Source: CALACW01 sp963627915
Lineage (GTDB): Bacteria; Bacillota; Clostridia; Oscillospirales; Acutalibacteraceae
Reading direction: 5' to 3'
Assembly: GCA_963627915.1 (NCBI GenBank)
Contig: CAVGCY010000005.1
Span: 1-20,583, forward strand
Length of the DNA stretch: 20,583 bases
A program made the position numbers and the translations under genes. Each line of letters starts with the position of its first letter. Position 1 is the stretch's first letter. Below the pieces are notes generated by a model that saw nothing but the letters and a program-made list of their open reading frames with translations, searched no databases and had not been told where the DNA came from. Positions 1-7,385 of the stretch are shown here, one piece after another.

Positions 1-293
1 TTGGCGTTTTCGTTTGAGCCTCTTTCCCAAGCACTGTACGGATGAGCATAGTACACCTTTGTTCTTTTGCCTTTGGTTATAGCAGAACTTTCTATGCCTT
101 CATAATCCAAATTCTCACATACATTGTCGCAGGTTATTGTTTTGAAAGTTTCTCTAAACTTCTTGCTACCGAGCTTTCGTTCTATCTTATCAAGTTCTTT
201 TACAAGACAATATTCAGACTTGTTTTTCATCTTTCGTACTATTTCTTGCAATGTTTTCCTGAAGAGTATGCCGCAGACTGATGATTTTTTATT
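1..293 (-). pseudogene. IS30-family transposase, 5'-truncated remnant running off the left edge
   Basis: The minus strand is open from an in-frame TAG at 296-294 to the window edge. It reads through motifs typical of the IS30 transposase DDE domain: RKTLQEIVRKM, then KELDKIERKLGSKKFRETFKTIT, split here as KELDKIERKLG and SKKFRETFKTIT, then CDN (a possible catalytic Asp), LDYEGIE, and KGKRTKVYYAHPYSAWERGS followed by NENA. The IS30-like match begins near position 260. The helix-turn-helix N-terminal half that should precede it is missing, and the first in-frame ATG is internal, at 230-228, with no ribosome binding site. The usual DNGSEF around the second acidic residue reads DNVCEN, which suggests decay. 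The C-terminal part, with the last catalytic Glu, would lie beyond position 1. The plus-strand frame over the same bases is a shadow. Confidence 0.85.
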
Positions 294-308
294 CTAAATT
301 AATATTGC

Positions 309-346
309 ACGCCGTTTTTGATTTTTTGCGAAACGGCGTTTTTTTT
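309..346 (+). terminator. Rho-independent terminator (orphan, + direction)
   Basis: Perfect 9-bp arms ACGCCGTTT (309-317) and AAACGGCGT (331-339) enclose a 13-nt loop and run into eight T (339-346). No plus-strand gene precedes it in the window, so it probably ended a gene now displaced beyond the IS remnant. Confidence 0.8.
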
Positions 347-349
347 GTA

Positions 350-378
350 TTGAAATATAGTATTAAATAATGTAAACT
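350..378 (+). promoter_or_regulatory. Candidate sigma-A promoter for the ROK-SIS-GH106 operon
   Basis: TTGAAA at 350-355, a 17-bp spacer, and TAAACT at 373-378. It lies just after the upstream terminator and 32 bp before the ROK start codon. The -10 is a weak match, so this is a candidate only. Confidence 0.4.
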
Positions 379-410
379 GTTAGTAATATCGATAATCAGG
401 AGGAGGTATC

Positions 411-1385
411 ATGGATAAAAAATATAAATATTCACTCGGAATCGATATCGGAGGTACAAAATGCGCCGTGATTCTCGGTAAGGGTGAATTTGTTTCAACA
501 GACGGGTTTATTTTGGACAGAATCGCATTTCCGACTGATAAAGAGCGCGGATGGAGAAGCGTTGTTGACGATATTATAAAATCGATAAGAAAAATCGCGG
601 ATAATAACGGCGTCGATATTAAAAATGACGTTGTCGGTATAGGTATCAGCTGCGGCGGTCCTCTTGACAGCAGGCGGGGACTTATACAAAGTCCTCCCAA
701 TCTCTCCGATTGGGATAATGTTCCGATTGTGGATTTAATCGAAAATGAGTTCAATATCAGGGCTTATTTGCAGAATGACGCGAACGCCTGCGGAGTTGCC
801 GAGTGGAAATTCGGCGCGGGCAGAGGATGCCGTAATATGATATTTCTGACGTTCGGTACGGGACTCGGCGCAGGTCTGATTCTTGACGGAAAGCTTTATT
901 CCGGCACAAACGACATGGCGGGCGAAGTCGGTCATATCAGGCTTACGGATTCGGGCCCCTTGGGATATTCAAAATACGGATCGTTCGAGGGCTACTGCTC
1001 GGGCGGCGGAATTAAAAATCTTGCTGAGCTTATGAGGGAAAATACAGAATATTCCGATTCCGGTATTTTAAAAGATAATGTTGAACTTACGGCCGCCAAT
1101 CTTGCACAATACGCTAAGAACGGCGATAAATTTTCGCTGAGCGTTTACGACAAATGCGGTGAAATGCTCGGAAAGGGACTTAGTATTCTTATAGATACGC
1201 TTGCGCCGGAAAAAATAGTAATAGGCAGTATTTTTGAAAGAAGCGGAGAGCTTTTAAAGGAAAAAATGTACGACAGTATAAAAAAGGAATCGCTTGCCGT
1301 TATTGCCGGCGCGTGCGAAATAGTACCGGCCGGATTAGGCGACAGAATAGGTGATTTTGCCGCGCTTTCGCTTGCGTTTTCATGA
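411..1385 (+). CDS. ROK-family sugar kinase
   Basis: Predicted cytoplasmic ATP-dependent kinase of the ROK family (glucokinase, N-acetylglucosamine or N-acetylmannosamine kinase relatives) that phosphorylates a hexose-type sugar. It has 324 residues, normal for a stand-alone ROK kinase with no DNA-binding domain. The phosphate-binding motif LGIDIGGTK is at about residues 9-17 and the catalytic Asp lies in QNDANACG near residue 123. GEVGHIRL (about 171-178) carries the zinc-coordinating His of canonical members, but the following CxCGxxGCxE cysteines are absent and replaced by GYSKYGSFEGYCSGGG. The ATG has a strong AGGAGG site 5-10 nt upstream. The isomerase gene follows after 12 bp, so it is the first gene of a three-gene operon with a glycoside hydrolase. 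The family is secure; the sugar is unknown. Confidence 0.9.
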   Translation: MDKKYKYSLGIDIGGTKCAVILGKGEFVSTDGFILDRIAFPTDKERGWRSVVDDIIKSIRKIADNNGVDIKNDVVGIGISCGGPLDSRRGLIQSPPNLSDWDNVPIVDLIENEFNIRAYLQNDANACGVAEWKFGAGRGCRNMIFLTFGTGLGAGLILDGKLYSGTNDMAGEVGHIRLTDSGPLGYSKYGSFEGYCSGGGIKNLAELMRENTEYSDSGILKDNVELTAANLAQYAKNGDKFSLSVYDKCGEMLGKGLSILIDTLAPEKIVIGSIFERSGELLKEKMYDSIKKESLAVIAGACEIVPAGLGDRIGDFAALSLAFS

Positions 1386-1397
1386 AAGGAATTTACA

Positions 1398-2024
1398 ATG
1401 AGCGTTGATGAGATTTTTGAGGAGTTGTTTGAGAGATATCCCGATTTAACCGTTTGCCGCCGCGATATAAGAAAAGCGTATGAGCTTATGCGGATTTGTT
1501 ACGAAAACGGCGGTAAAATAATGATATGCGGTAACGGAGGCTCGGCTGCCGACAGCGAACATATGGCGGGAGAACTGCTCAAGGGATTTAATCTGAAAAG
1601 AGAATTAAGCGGAGAGGATAAATCAAAATTCGAGGATAAATCCGTTGCCGATAATTTACAGTACGGTCTGCCGGCAATTTCTCTTGTGAGCCAGACGGGA
1701 CTTATGACCGCATTCATGAACGACGTAAGTCCGGAGAACGTTTTTGCTCAGCAGGTCTACGCCTACGCCTCAAATGAGAACGATGTGCTGATTGCTTTAA
1801 GCACGTCGGGCAGTTCGAAAAACATAGTAAATGCCGTTATCGCCGCAAAAGCCGGAGGAATCAAAACAATTTCGATAACCGGCAAATCCGGCGGAAAGCT
1901 TGATTTATTATGCGACGTCACCGTTAAAACGCCGTCTGACAGAACGTTTGTGATTCAGGAGTATACACTGCCCGTATATCACGCTCTGTGTGCGATGACG
2001 GAATCATATTTTTTCGATAAATAA
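1398..2024 (+). CDS. GmhA-like SIS-domain sugar-phosphate isomerase
   Basis: A single SIS domain of 208 residues most like phosphoheptose isomerase (GmhA), which converts sedoheptulose 7-phosphate to D-glycero-D-manno-heptose 7-phosphate. The diagnostic MICGNGGSAADSEHMAGEL is at about residues 42-60, a phosphate-binding STSGSSKNI at about 135-143, and IQEYTLPVYH near the C-terminus keeps the Gln and His that bind the active-site metal in GmhA. A stretch after the first motif (about residues 65-92, KRELSGEDKSKF...) seems longer than in E. coli GmhA. The ribosome binding site AAAGGAA precedes the ATG. It lies 12 bp after the ROK kinase and 11 bp before the hydrolase. No other heptose gene is in view, so a catabolic isomerase role is a reasonable alternative. 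The name gmhA would overstate the evidence. Confidence 0.85.
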   Translation: MSVDEIFEELFERYPDLTVCRRDIRKAYELMRICYENGGKIMICGNGGSAADSEHMAGELLKGFNLKRELSGEDKSKFEDKSVADNLQYGLPAISLVSQTGLMTAFMNDVSPENVFAQQVYAYASNENDVLIALSTSGSSKNIVNAVIAAKAGGIKTISITGKSGGKLDLLCDVTVKTPSDRTFVIQEYTLPVYHALCAMTESYFFDK

Positions 2025-2035
2025 GGGGTTAATAT

Positions 2036-5000
2036 ATGTTTTACTGTAAAAATAAAGAAGAGAAATTGTCGGATTCGTTATTTAAAAATCCTTCGAGCGA
2101 ATACAGAGGCACTCCGTTCTGGGCGTGGAACTGCAGGCTTGAAAAGGACGAGCTTATTCGGCAGATAGACGTTTTTAAAGAGATGGGATTCGGCGGATTT
2201 CATATGCACGTCCGTACGGGACTTGCTACGGAGTATCTGTCGGATGAGCACATGAAGATTGTCTGCGCGTGCGTCGAAAAAGCCAAGAAAGAAAAAATGC
2301 TTGCCTATCTCTACGATGAGGACAGATGGCCGTCAGGATTTGCGGGCGGTTTTGTGACCAAAAACGAAAAATACAGGGCAAGATGTCTTGTGTTTACGCC
2401 CGTATCAAACGACGAGGCGGGAGAGGGAGTTAATATAAACGATTCGAGAGCCGAGGGAGGCAGGAGCGGCAACGGAAAGCTTATCGCATGCTACGACGTT
2501 AAGCTTAAATCGGACGGTTATCTCGATTCGTATAAAAAAATAGATGAAAACGAAGCGGCCGAGGGTGTAAAATGGTACGCATATCTTGAAATACATACTC
2601 CGTCGGCGTGGTTTAACAATCAGACGTATGTTGACACGCTTAACAGGGAAGCCATTGAAAAGTTCATTGACGTAACTTATGAAACTTATAAAAAGTATAC
2701 GGGAAACGAATTTTCAAAAACGATACCGTCAATATTTACGGATGAACCGCAGTTTACAAGAAAAAATACTTTAAAAAATTCGACGGATAAATCGGATATT
2801 GTTATTCCGTGGACGGACGATATTCCGGAAACGTATAAGAATTGCTTCGGCGATGATATACTTGACAGCTTGCCCGAGCTTTTCTGGGATAAAAAAGACG
2901 GCGTATCCGTTACGAGATACCGTTATCACGACCATATTTCGGAGCGTTTCGCCTCCGCGTTTGCCGATACGTGCGGTAAGTGGTGCAGGGAGAACGGACT
3001 TGCGCTCACCGGACATATGATGGAGGAGCCGACTTTGATGAGTCAGACGGCTGCGCTCGGCGACTGCATGCGTTCATACAGGGGATTCGATATTCCGGGC
3101 ATCGATATGCTCTGTCATAATTACGAGCTTACCACGGCAAAGCAGGCGCAGTCCGCCGTTCACCAGTACGGCAGGGAGGCTATGCTCTCGGAGCTTTACG
3201 GAGTAACGGGATGGGATTACGATTTCAGACATCATAAAATTCACGGAGACTGGCAGGCCGCGCTGGGCGTAAGCATAAGAGTTCCGCATCTTGCGTGGGT
3301 TTCCATGGAGGGCGAGGCGAAGAGAGATTATCCCGCTTCGATAAATTATCAGTCGCCGTGGTATAAAGAGTATAAATACATAGAGAATCATTTTTCACGC
3401 GTTAATACCGCAATGACGAGAGGCAGACCTGTTGTAAGAGTCGGAGTGATACACCCTGTAGAAAGCTTCTGGCTTCATTTCGGCCCGAATGATAAAACAG
3501 AGCTGAAACGCCGGAGTCTTGATTTGAATTTTCAGACGTTTACCCGCTGGATGCTGGACGGAAACGTTGATTTTGACTTTATATGCGAATCTCTCCTCCC
3601 TTCGCAGTGTGAAAAGGGTTCAGCTCCTCTTAAGGTCGGAAAGATGGCATACGATGTTATCATAGTTCCCGGATGCGAAACGCTGCGCGATACGACTTTT
3701 GAAAGACTTGAGGACTTTAAAGCGGAGGGCGGCAGACTCGTTATTATGGGTGAGGCTCCGATATATGAAAACGCGGTTGAAAACGACCGGGGCGCACGGC
3801 TTTCCGACGGCGCGGTGAATATTGCGTTTGACAGATTTTCTCTGCTTGACGTTCTCGACGGAGTAAGAGATGTTACAATCAGAAGCGGCGGCGCGCTTAC
3901 GGATAATTTGATTTATCAGCTCAGACGCGACAACGACTGCGACTGGCTGTTTATCGCTCACTCGTCGGATCCCGATACGTTTGACTCCGTAAGAAGCGAG
4001 GATATTTCCGTAACCGTTCCCGGACGCAAAACGGTTTATGTGTACAATACGTTAAACGGAGATATAGAAAATGCCGATTATGAATATGTAAACGATACTA
4101 CGGTAATAAAATACAGAATATATCCTTGCGATTCTCTGCTGCTGAAACTTGAAAACAGAGAGAGCATATGCGATTATTCCGCTGATGAAAAGCCCGAAGG
4201 AAAAAAATACAATCTTCCCGAATTTGTCGATTATGAATTAAGTGAGAAAAACGTTCTGCTGCTCGATATGGCGGAGTTCAGGGTTGACGCGGGCGAATGG
4301 CAGGCAAGAGAAGAGATTTTGAGAGCCAATAATAAGGCGCGCCTTGAAATAGGACTTAATAAGCAGACGGGAAACGTCGCGCAGCCGTGGGTTATGTCGG
4401 AGGTTAAAAACGAGCATACGGTTTCGTTCAGATTTACCGTTCATTCCGCAATTGAAGTTAACGGTGCGCTCTTTGCCGTTGAAAACGCAGAGGACGCGGA
4501 AATTATTGTAAACGGCGAAAAGATCGACAATACCCCCGTCGGCTGGTTTTGCGATAAGTCGATAGATACGTTAAAGCTTCCCGTTCTTCATCCGGGCGGC
4601 AATATAATAGAGATTACCTTGCCTCTCGGTGAGACGACGAGCGCGGAGTGGTGCTACATTCTCGGTGATTTCGGCGTTAAGGTCAGCGGAACGTATTCTG
4701 AAATTGTTGACAGAAACGATAAGGTTTCGTTCTCCGACCTTGTAAATCAGGGATTCCCGTTTTACGGCGGAAATATAACATATAAATTCGATGTAAAGAC
4801 AGAGAACGGATTTATGAATATCGATATCCCGCTGTACAGGGGCGCCGTTATGAAGGTGTTTGTTGACGGTGCGGACAGAGGGTATATTTGCTGTTCTCCG
4901 TTTAATCTTTATGTAGACGGACTTGCGGACGGTGTTCATAATGTTGAAATTAAATTGTTCATACACAGATATAACTGCTTCGGAGCTGTACATAATTCGT

Positions 5001-5116
5001 ATGAAAAGCATTCTTACTACGGTCCGGACGGATGGCGCACCGACGACCGGCAGTTCAGCTATGAATATATTTTACGCAGAACCGGCATATATTCTTCACC
5101 GAGAATAAAGGTTTAA
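2036..5116 (+). CDS. GH106-like (alpha-L-rhamnosidase-related) glycoside hydrolase
   Basis: A large cytoplasmic protein (1026 residues, no signal peptide) of the GH106-related clan often annotated simply as glycosyl hydrolase. Characterised GH106 enzymes are alpha-L-rhamnosidases. The N-terminal barrel carries FWAWNCRL (about 27-34), GFGGFHMHVRTGL (about 55-67), YDEDRWPSGFAGG (about 93-105), FTDEPQF (about 234-240), LTGHMMEEP (about 324) and LSELYGVTGWDYDF (about 383-396). The last three hold plausible acidic catalytic residues, not proven here. A middle beta-rich and Rossmann-like part (about 480-720) follows, then C-terminal beta-sandwich regions resembling galactose-binding or jelly-roll modules (about 760-1010). 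It starts 11 bp after the isomerase with a modest AGGGG site. Its substrate presumably enters as a small oligosaccharide or glycoside, and its product may feed the kinase and isomerase. Rhamnose specificity is inference. Confidence 0.8.
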   Translation: MFYCKNKEEKLSDSLFKNPSSEYRGTPFWAWNCRLEKDELIRQIDVFKEMGFGGFHMHVRTGLATEYLSDEHMKIVCACVEKAKKEKMLAYLYDEDRWPSGFAGGFVTKNEKYRARCLVFTPVSNDEAGEGVNINDSRAEGGRSGNGKLIACYDVKLKSDGYLDSYKKIDENEAAEGVKWYAYLEIHTPSAWFNNQTYVDTLNREAIEKFIDVTYETYKKYTGNEFSKTIPSIFTDEPQFTRKNTLKNSTDKSDIVIPWTDDIPETYKNCFGDDILDSLPELFWDKKDGVSVTRYRYHDHISERFASAFADTCGKWCRENGLALTGHMMEEPTLMSQTAALGDCMRSYRGFDIPGIDMLCHNYELTTAKQAQSAVHQYGREAMLSELYGVTGWDYDFRHHKIHGDWQAALGVSIRVPHLAWVSMEGEAKRDYPASINYQSPWYKEYKYIENHFSRVNTAMTRGRPVVRVGVIHPVESFWLHFGPNDKTELKRRSLDLNFQTFTRWMLDGNVDFDFICESLLPSQCEKGSAPLKVGKMAYDVIIVPGCETLRDTTFERLEDFKAEGGRLVIMGEAPIYENAVENDRGARLSDGAVNIAFDRFSLLDVLDGVRDVTIRSGGALTDNLIYQLRRDNDCDWLFIAHSSDPDTFDSVRSEDISVTVPGRKTVYVYNTLNGDIENADYEYVNDTTVIKYRIYPCDSLLLKLENRESICDYSADEKPEGKKYNLPEFVDYELSEKNVLLLDMAEFRVDAGEWQAREEILRANNKARLEIGLNKQTGNVAQPWVMSEVKNEHTVSFRFTVHSAIEVNGALFAVENAEDAEIIVNGEKIDNTPVGWFCDKSIDTLKLPVLHPGGNIIEITLPLGETTSAEWCYILGDFGVKVSGTYSEIVDRNDKVSFSDLVNQGFPFYGGNITYKFDVKTENGFMNIDIPLYRGAVMKVFVDGADRGYICCSPFNLYVDGLADGVHNVEIKLFIHRYNCFGAVHNSYEKHSYYGPDGWRTDDRQFSYEYILRRTGIYSSPRIKV

Positions 5117-5184
5117 TATTTAAATTTAAAAAATGGGATTCTTTAAATGCAAATACTGCATAAGGATGTTTTAATGTAACAGCG

Positions 5185-5219
5185 CGGTGCGGCTCAGAAA
5201 CGGGTTGCACCGTTTTTTT
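5185..5219 (+). terminator. Rho-independent terminator after the glycoside hydrolase operon
   Basis: An 11-bp stem (5185-5195 with 5202-5212, a CGGTGC/GCACCG core plus wobble pairs), the loop AGAAAC and seven T (5213-5219). It lies about 70 bp after the hydrolase stop and ends the three-gene operon. Confidence 0.8.
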
Positions 5220-5749
5220 CTTAGACGATAAATCGAAACTCGATCTTATAAATCCTTTAAGCATTCATTTCCCGCATGCTCTGATATGTATCAGCTGCAA
5301 ACAGACCCAATACTTCTTTTTTTACACCCGTCTTTGCCGGAAAAAAGCAACCGGGGCTTTGATATCATTGTAGCCTTTGTTTGAAATTATATCATTTATA
5401 GAACCAAGTGTCGAGTGTTTTGGTTCTATGGATGTAATTTGTTCAAAGCATCGCTCAAATCCACTCAATTTATCATTTACTTTATTGTTCTGTTGAGTTC
5501 AGCGTAAGGTTTTATTTGTTAAATTTTTAAATCACTGTTTTATGTGGTGTTATCAAAAACGGAGTTTCTTTTTTTTGACTTAATCGCCAAAAGTAATAAA
5601 AATGTAAACGAACCGTAAATTCTTTAATGTTTTATCGACAAATGTAACAAAATTTACGCCAAAATTAAAAAATATTTAATAAATTCACAGATTGTTAATT
5701 GCTATTTAGTTTATATTCAGTTAATATTTCTATGAAAGGGCGTGAGTAT
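5220..5749. other. Gene-poor AT-rich interval of about 530 bp
   Basis: No frame here has a start codon with a ribosome binding site or a recognisable product. It contains a perfect inverted repeat (5398-5429), a stop-to-stop minus-strand frame of 58 codons without ATG (5498-5322), and from about 5530 a very AT-rich stretch that should hold the promoter of the serine hydrolase gene. I could not place a convincing -35/-10 pair. Confidence 0.6.
5398..5429. repeat. Perfect 10-bp inverted repeat with 12-nt spacer
   Basis: ATAGAACCAA (5398-5407) and TTGGTTCTAT (5420-5429) flank a 12-nt spacer. No T-run follows on either strand, so it is not a standard terminator. It could be an operator for a dimeric regulator or a remnant of a small mobile element; nothing in the window names its partner. 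Confidence 0.7.
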
Positions 5750-7333
5750 ATGACAGATATTAAAAAATTGCCGAGAGCGGAAAAAGCTGCTGACGCGGGG
5801 GTTGATTCCGAGGTTGTACGCGAATTTCTCGATGTTCTCGACAGCAAGGGACTTAATATGCATTCTGTCATGGTTTTAAGACACGGCATGGTTGCCGCGG
5901 AGTGTTACTGGGCGCCGTATAAGGCTGATAAACCCATGGCAATGTTTTCATTTTCAAAGGGGATTACGGCAACGGCGATAGGCATAGCCGCAGAGGAGGG
6001 ACTTCTGTCTCTTTCCGACAGGATGATAGACTATTTCCCGTTCGAGTGTAAAACGAAGAAGGATCGGGATCGTTACGCTAAGGTCACGGTTTATGATCTT
6101 ATCACGCACAGAAGCGGCAAAAAAATTTCCGCTTTATACGACAGTCAGGAGAATAAATGGGACGAGCTTTGGCTCAATGCTCCGTTTAACAGCGAGCCGG
6201 GCGAAAAATTTAATTATGTGAGTGAAAATACCTATATGCTCTCAAGGCTTATTACAAAGCTTACCGGGCTGACGGTTTCTCAATACCTTACTCCGAGACT
6301 TTTTGAACCTCTCGGAATAAAAACTCCGGTCTGGGAGAAGGATCACGAGGGCTTCGACGCGGGGGGCTGGGGAGCGTTTATGACGCTTGAGGATATGGCT
6401 AAAATCGGTCAGTGCTTTTTGCAAAACGGCAAATGGGAGGGCAAACAGCTTATTCCGTCGGATTGGATAGCTCAGGCGACCGAACCGCATGTTGCAAAGA
6501 TTCCTTCTATTTTTAATAAGAATACCGGCTACGGCTATCAGATATTCGTTCAGCAGGATCTGGGTACGTATTCATTCAACGGTCTTTACGGCCAGTTCGT
6601 CGTGGTTTATCCCGAATATGACGCGGTGTTTGCGTGTACATCGGGCGAGTGCGATGAAAATACGTTTATACATATTTTAAATGAGTATTTCCCCAAGGCA
6701 TTTAAATCGTCAGTATATCCCGAGAATGATAACAATCTCATTGCCGCCGCCGCGCACAGGGCGGATCCGTATGTCGCAAAGGCTGTGAGAAGCGGAGACA
6801 GGGAGCTTTACCTTAAGAATAAACACATCGAGATAAAAAGTGATAATCAGTATGCGTGCATCATAGGTCCGAGTTCAACATATATGTTTTCAAAGCGTTC
6901 GGGATGCATAAAAGATATCTGTCTTAACTTTGAAAAGGACGTTCTTAAACTGTCGTTTGAAGAGGCCGGCTGCGGTGTTCAGACAATTGACGTCGGTCTT
7001 GCCGGCGAGAGACTGTATTCGGAGATTGTTATTTCCGGCGTTGAATTTGAGACAGCCTCCAGCGCAACGTGGAACGAAAATGGCGATGAACTTACGGTAT
7101 CGATAATTCCGCTCGGTTCGCCCCAGAAGAGAGTATTAAAATTTATTTTTGACGGCGATAACGTAAAAATAAAAGCGTATGCAAATCCCGGATTTTATGA
7201 TTTGTTTAATTTTTATCTTATGTTCAACGGCGTAAAGGCTGTTCTTCCCCTCAGAGCTGCGACGAAGATTATCGGAACGGTTGCCGACCGTGTGTATAAT
7301 CCGATTTGTAAAGGCAGAATTGAAGTAAATTAA
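5750..7333 (+). CDS. Class C beta-lactamase-fold serine hydrolase
   Basis: A serine hydrolase of the beta-lactamase/esterase/DD-peptidase clan with 527 residues. The nucleophile motif SxxK is SFSK at residues 67-70. A second motif region FNYVSENTYMLSRLI near residue 154 stands where the family has Tyr-Xaa-Asn, and GGWGAFMTLEDMAKIG (about 205-220) is a characteristic segment of this clan. About 190 further residues form an all-beta C-terminal domain of unknown role. There is no signal peptide, which is unusual for an envelope-acting DD-peptidase and makes a cytoplasmic esterase or amidase more likely. The start chosen is ATG 5750, placed 9 nt after GAAAGGG. An upstream TTG (5699) and an ATG (5732) are in frame but have no ribosome binding site. 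It appears monocistronic. True substrate unknown. Confidence 0.85.
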   Translation: MTDIKKLPRAEKAADAGVDSEVVREFLDVLDSKGLNMHSVMVLRHGMVAAECYWAPYKADKPMAMFSFSKGITATAIGIAAEEGLLSLSDRMIDYFPFECKTKKDRDRYAKVTVYDLITHRSGKKISALYDSQENKWDELWLNAPFNSEPGEKFNYVSENTYMLSRLITKLTGLTVSQYLTPRLFEPLGIKTPVWEKDHEGFDAGGWGAFMTLEDMAKIGQCFLQNGKWEGKQLIPSDWIAQATEPHVAKIPSIFNKNTGYGYQIFVQQDLGTYSFNGLYGQFVVVYPEYDAVFACTSGECDENTFIHILNEYFPKAFKSSVYPENDNNLIAAAAHRADPYVAKAVRSGDRELYLKNKHIEIKSDNQYACIIGPSSTYMFSKRSGCIKDICLNFEKDVLKLSFEEAGCGVQTIDVGLAGERLYSEIVISGVEFETASSATWNENGDELTVSIIPLGSPQKRVLKFIFDGDNVKIKAYANPGFYDLFNFYLMFNGVKAVLPLRAATKIIGTVADRVYNPICKGRIEVN

Positions 7334-7346
7334 ATACGTGAAAAAT

Positions 7347-7382
7347 AAAAAAGCACAGTTTGTTTTTTGACTGTGCTTTTTT
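7347..7382. terminator. Bidirectional Rho-independent terminator
   Basis: Perfect 13-bp arms (7347-7359 and 7370-7382, core GCACAGT/ACTGTGC) are flanked by A-run and T-run on both sides. It lies between the convergent serine hydrolase (+) and rRNA methyltransferase (-) genes and can serve both. Confidence 0.9.
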
Positions 7383-7385
7383 CAA

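Noticed and set aside
42..281. Plus-strand frame of 79 residues at the left edge
   Set aside because: It is antisense to the IS30-family transposase remnant, whose minus-strand translation carries clear family motifs.
1398..2024. Assignment of the SIS protein as a true GmhA of LPS heptose synthesis
   Set aside because: The motifs fit GmhA, but the genome context is Gram-positive-like and lacks other heptose genes here; kept as GmhA-like.
4571..5011. Minus-strand frame of 146 codons inside the glycoside hydrolase
   Set aside because: It is fully inside the hydrolase coding sequence, with no ribosome binding site or known motif; an antisense shadow.
5699..5749. Longer N-terminus of the serine hydrolase from TTG 5699 or ATG 5732
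   Set aside because: Neither has a ribosome binding site, whereas ATG 5750 has GAAAGGG at good spacing.
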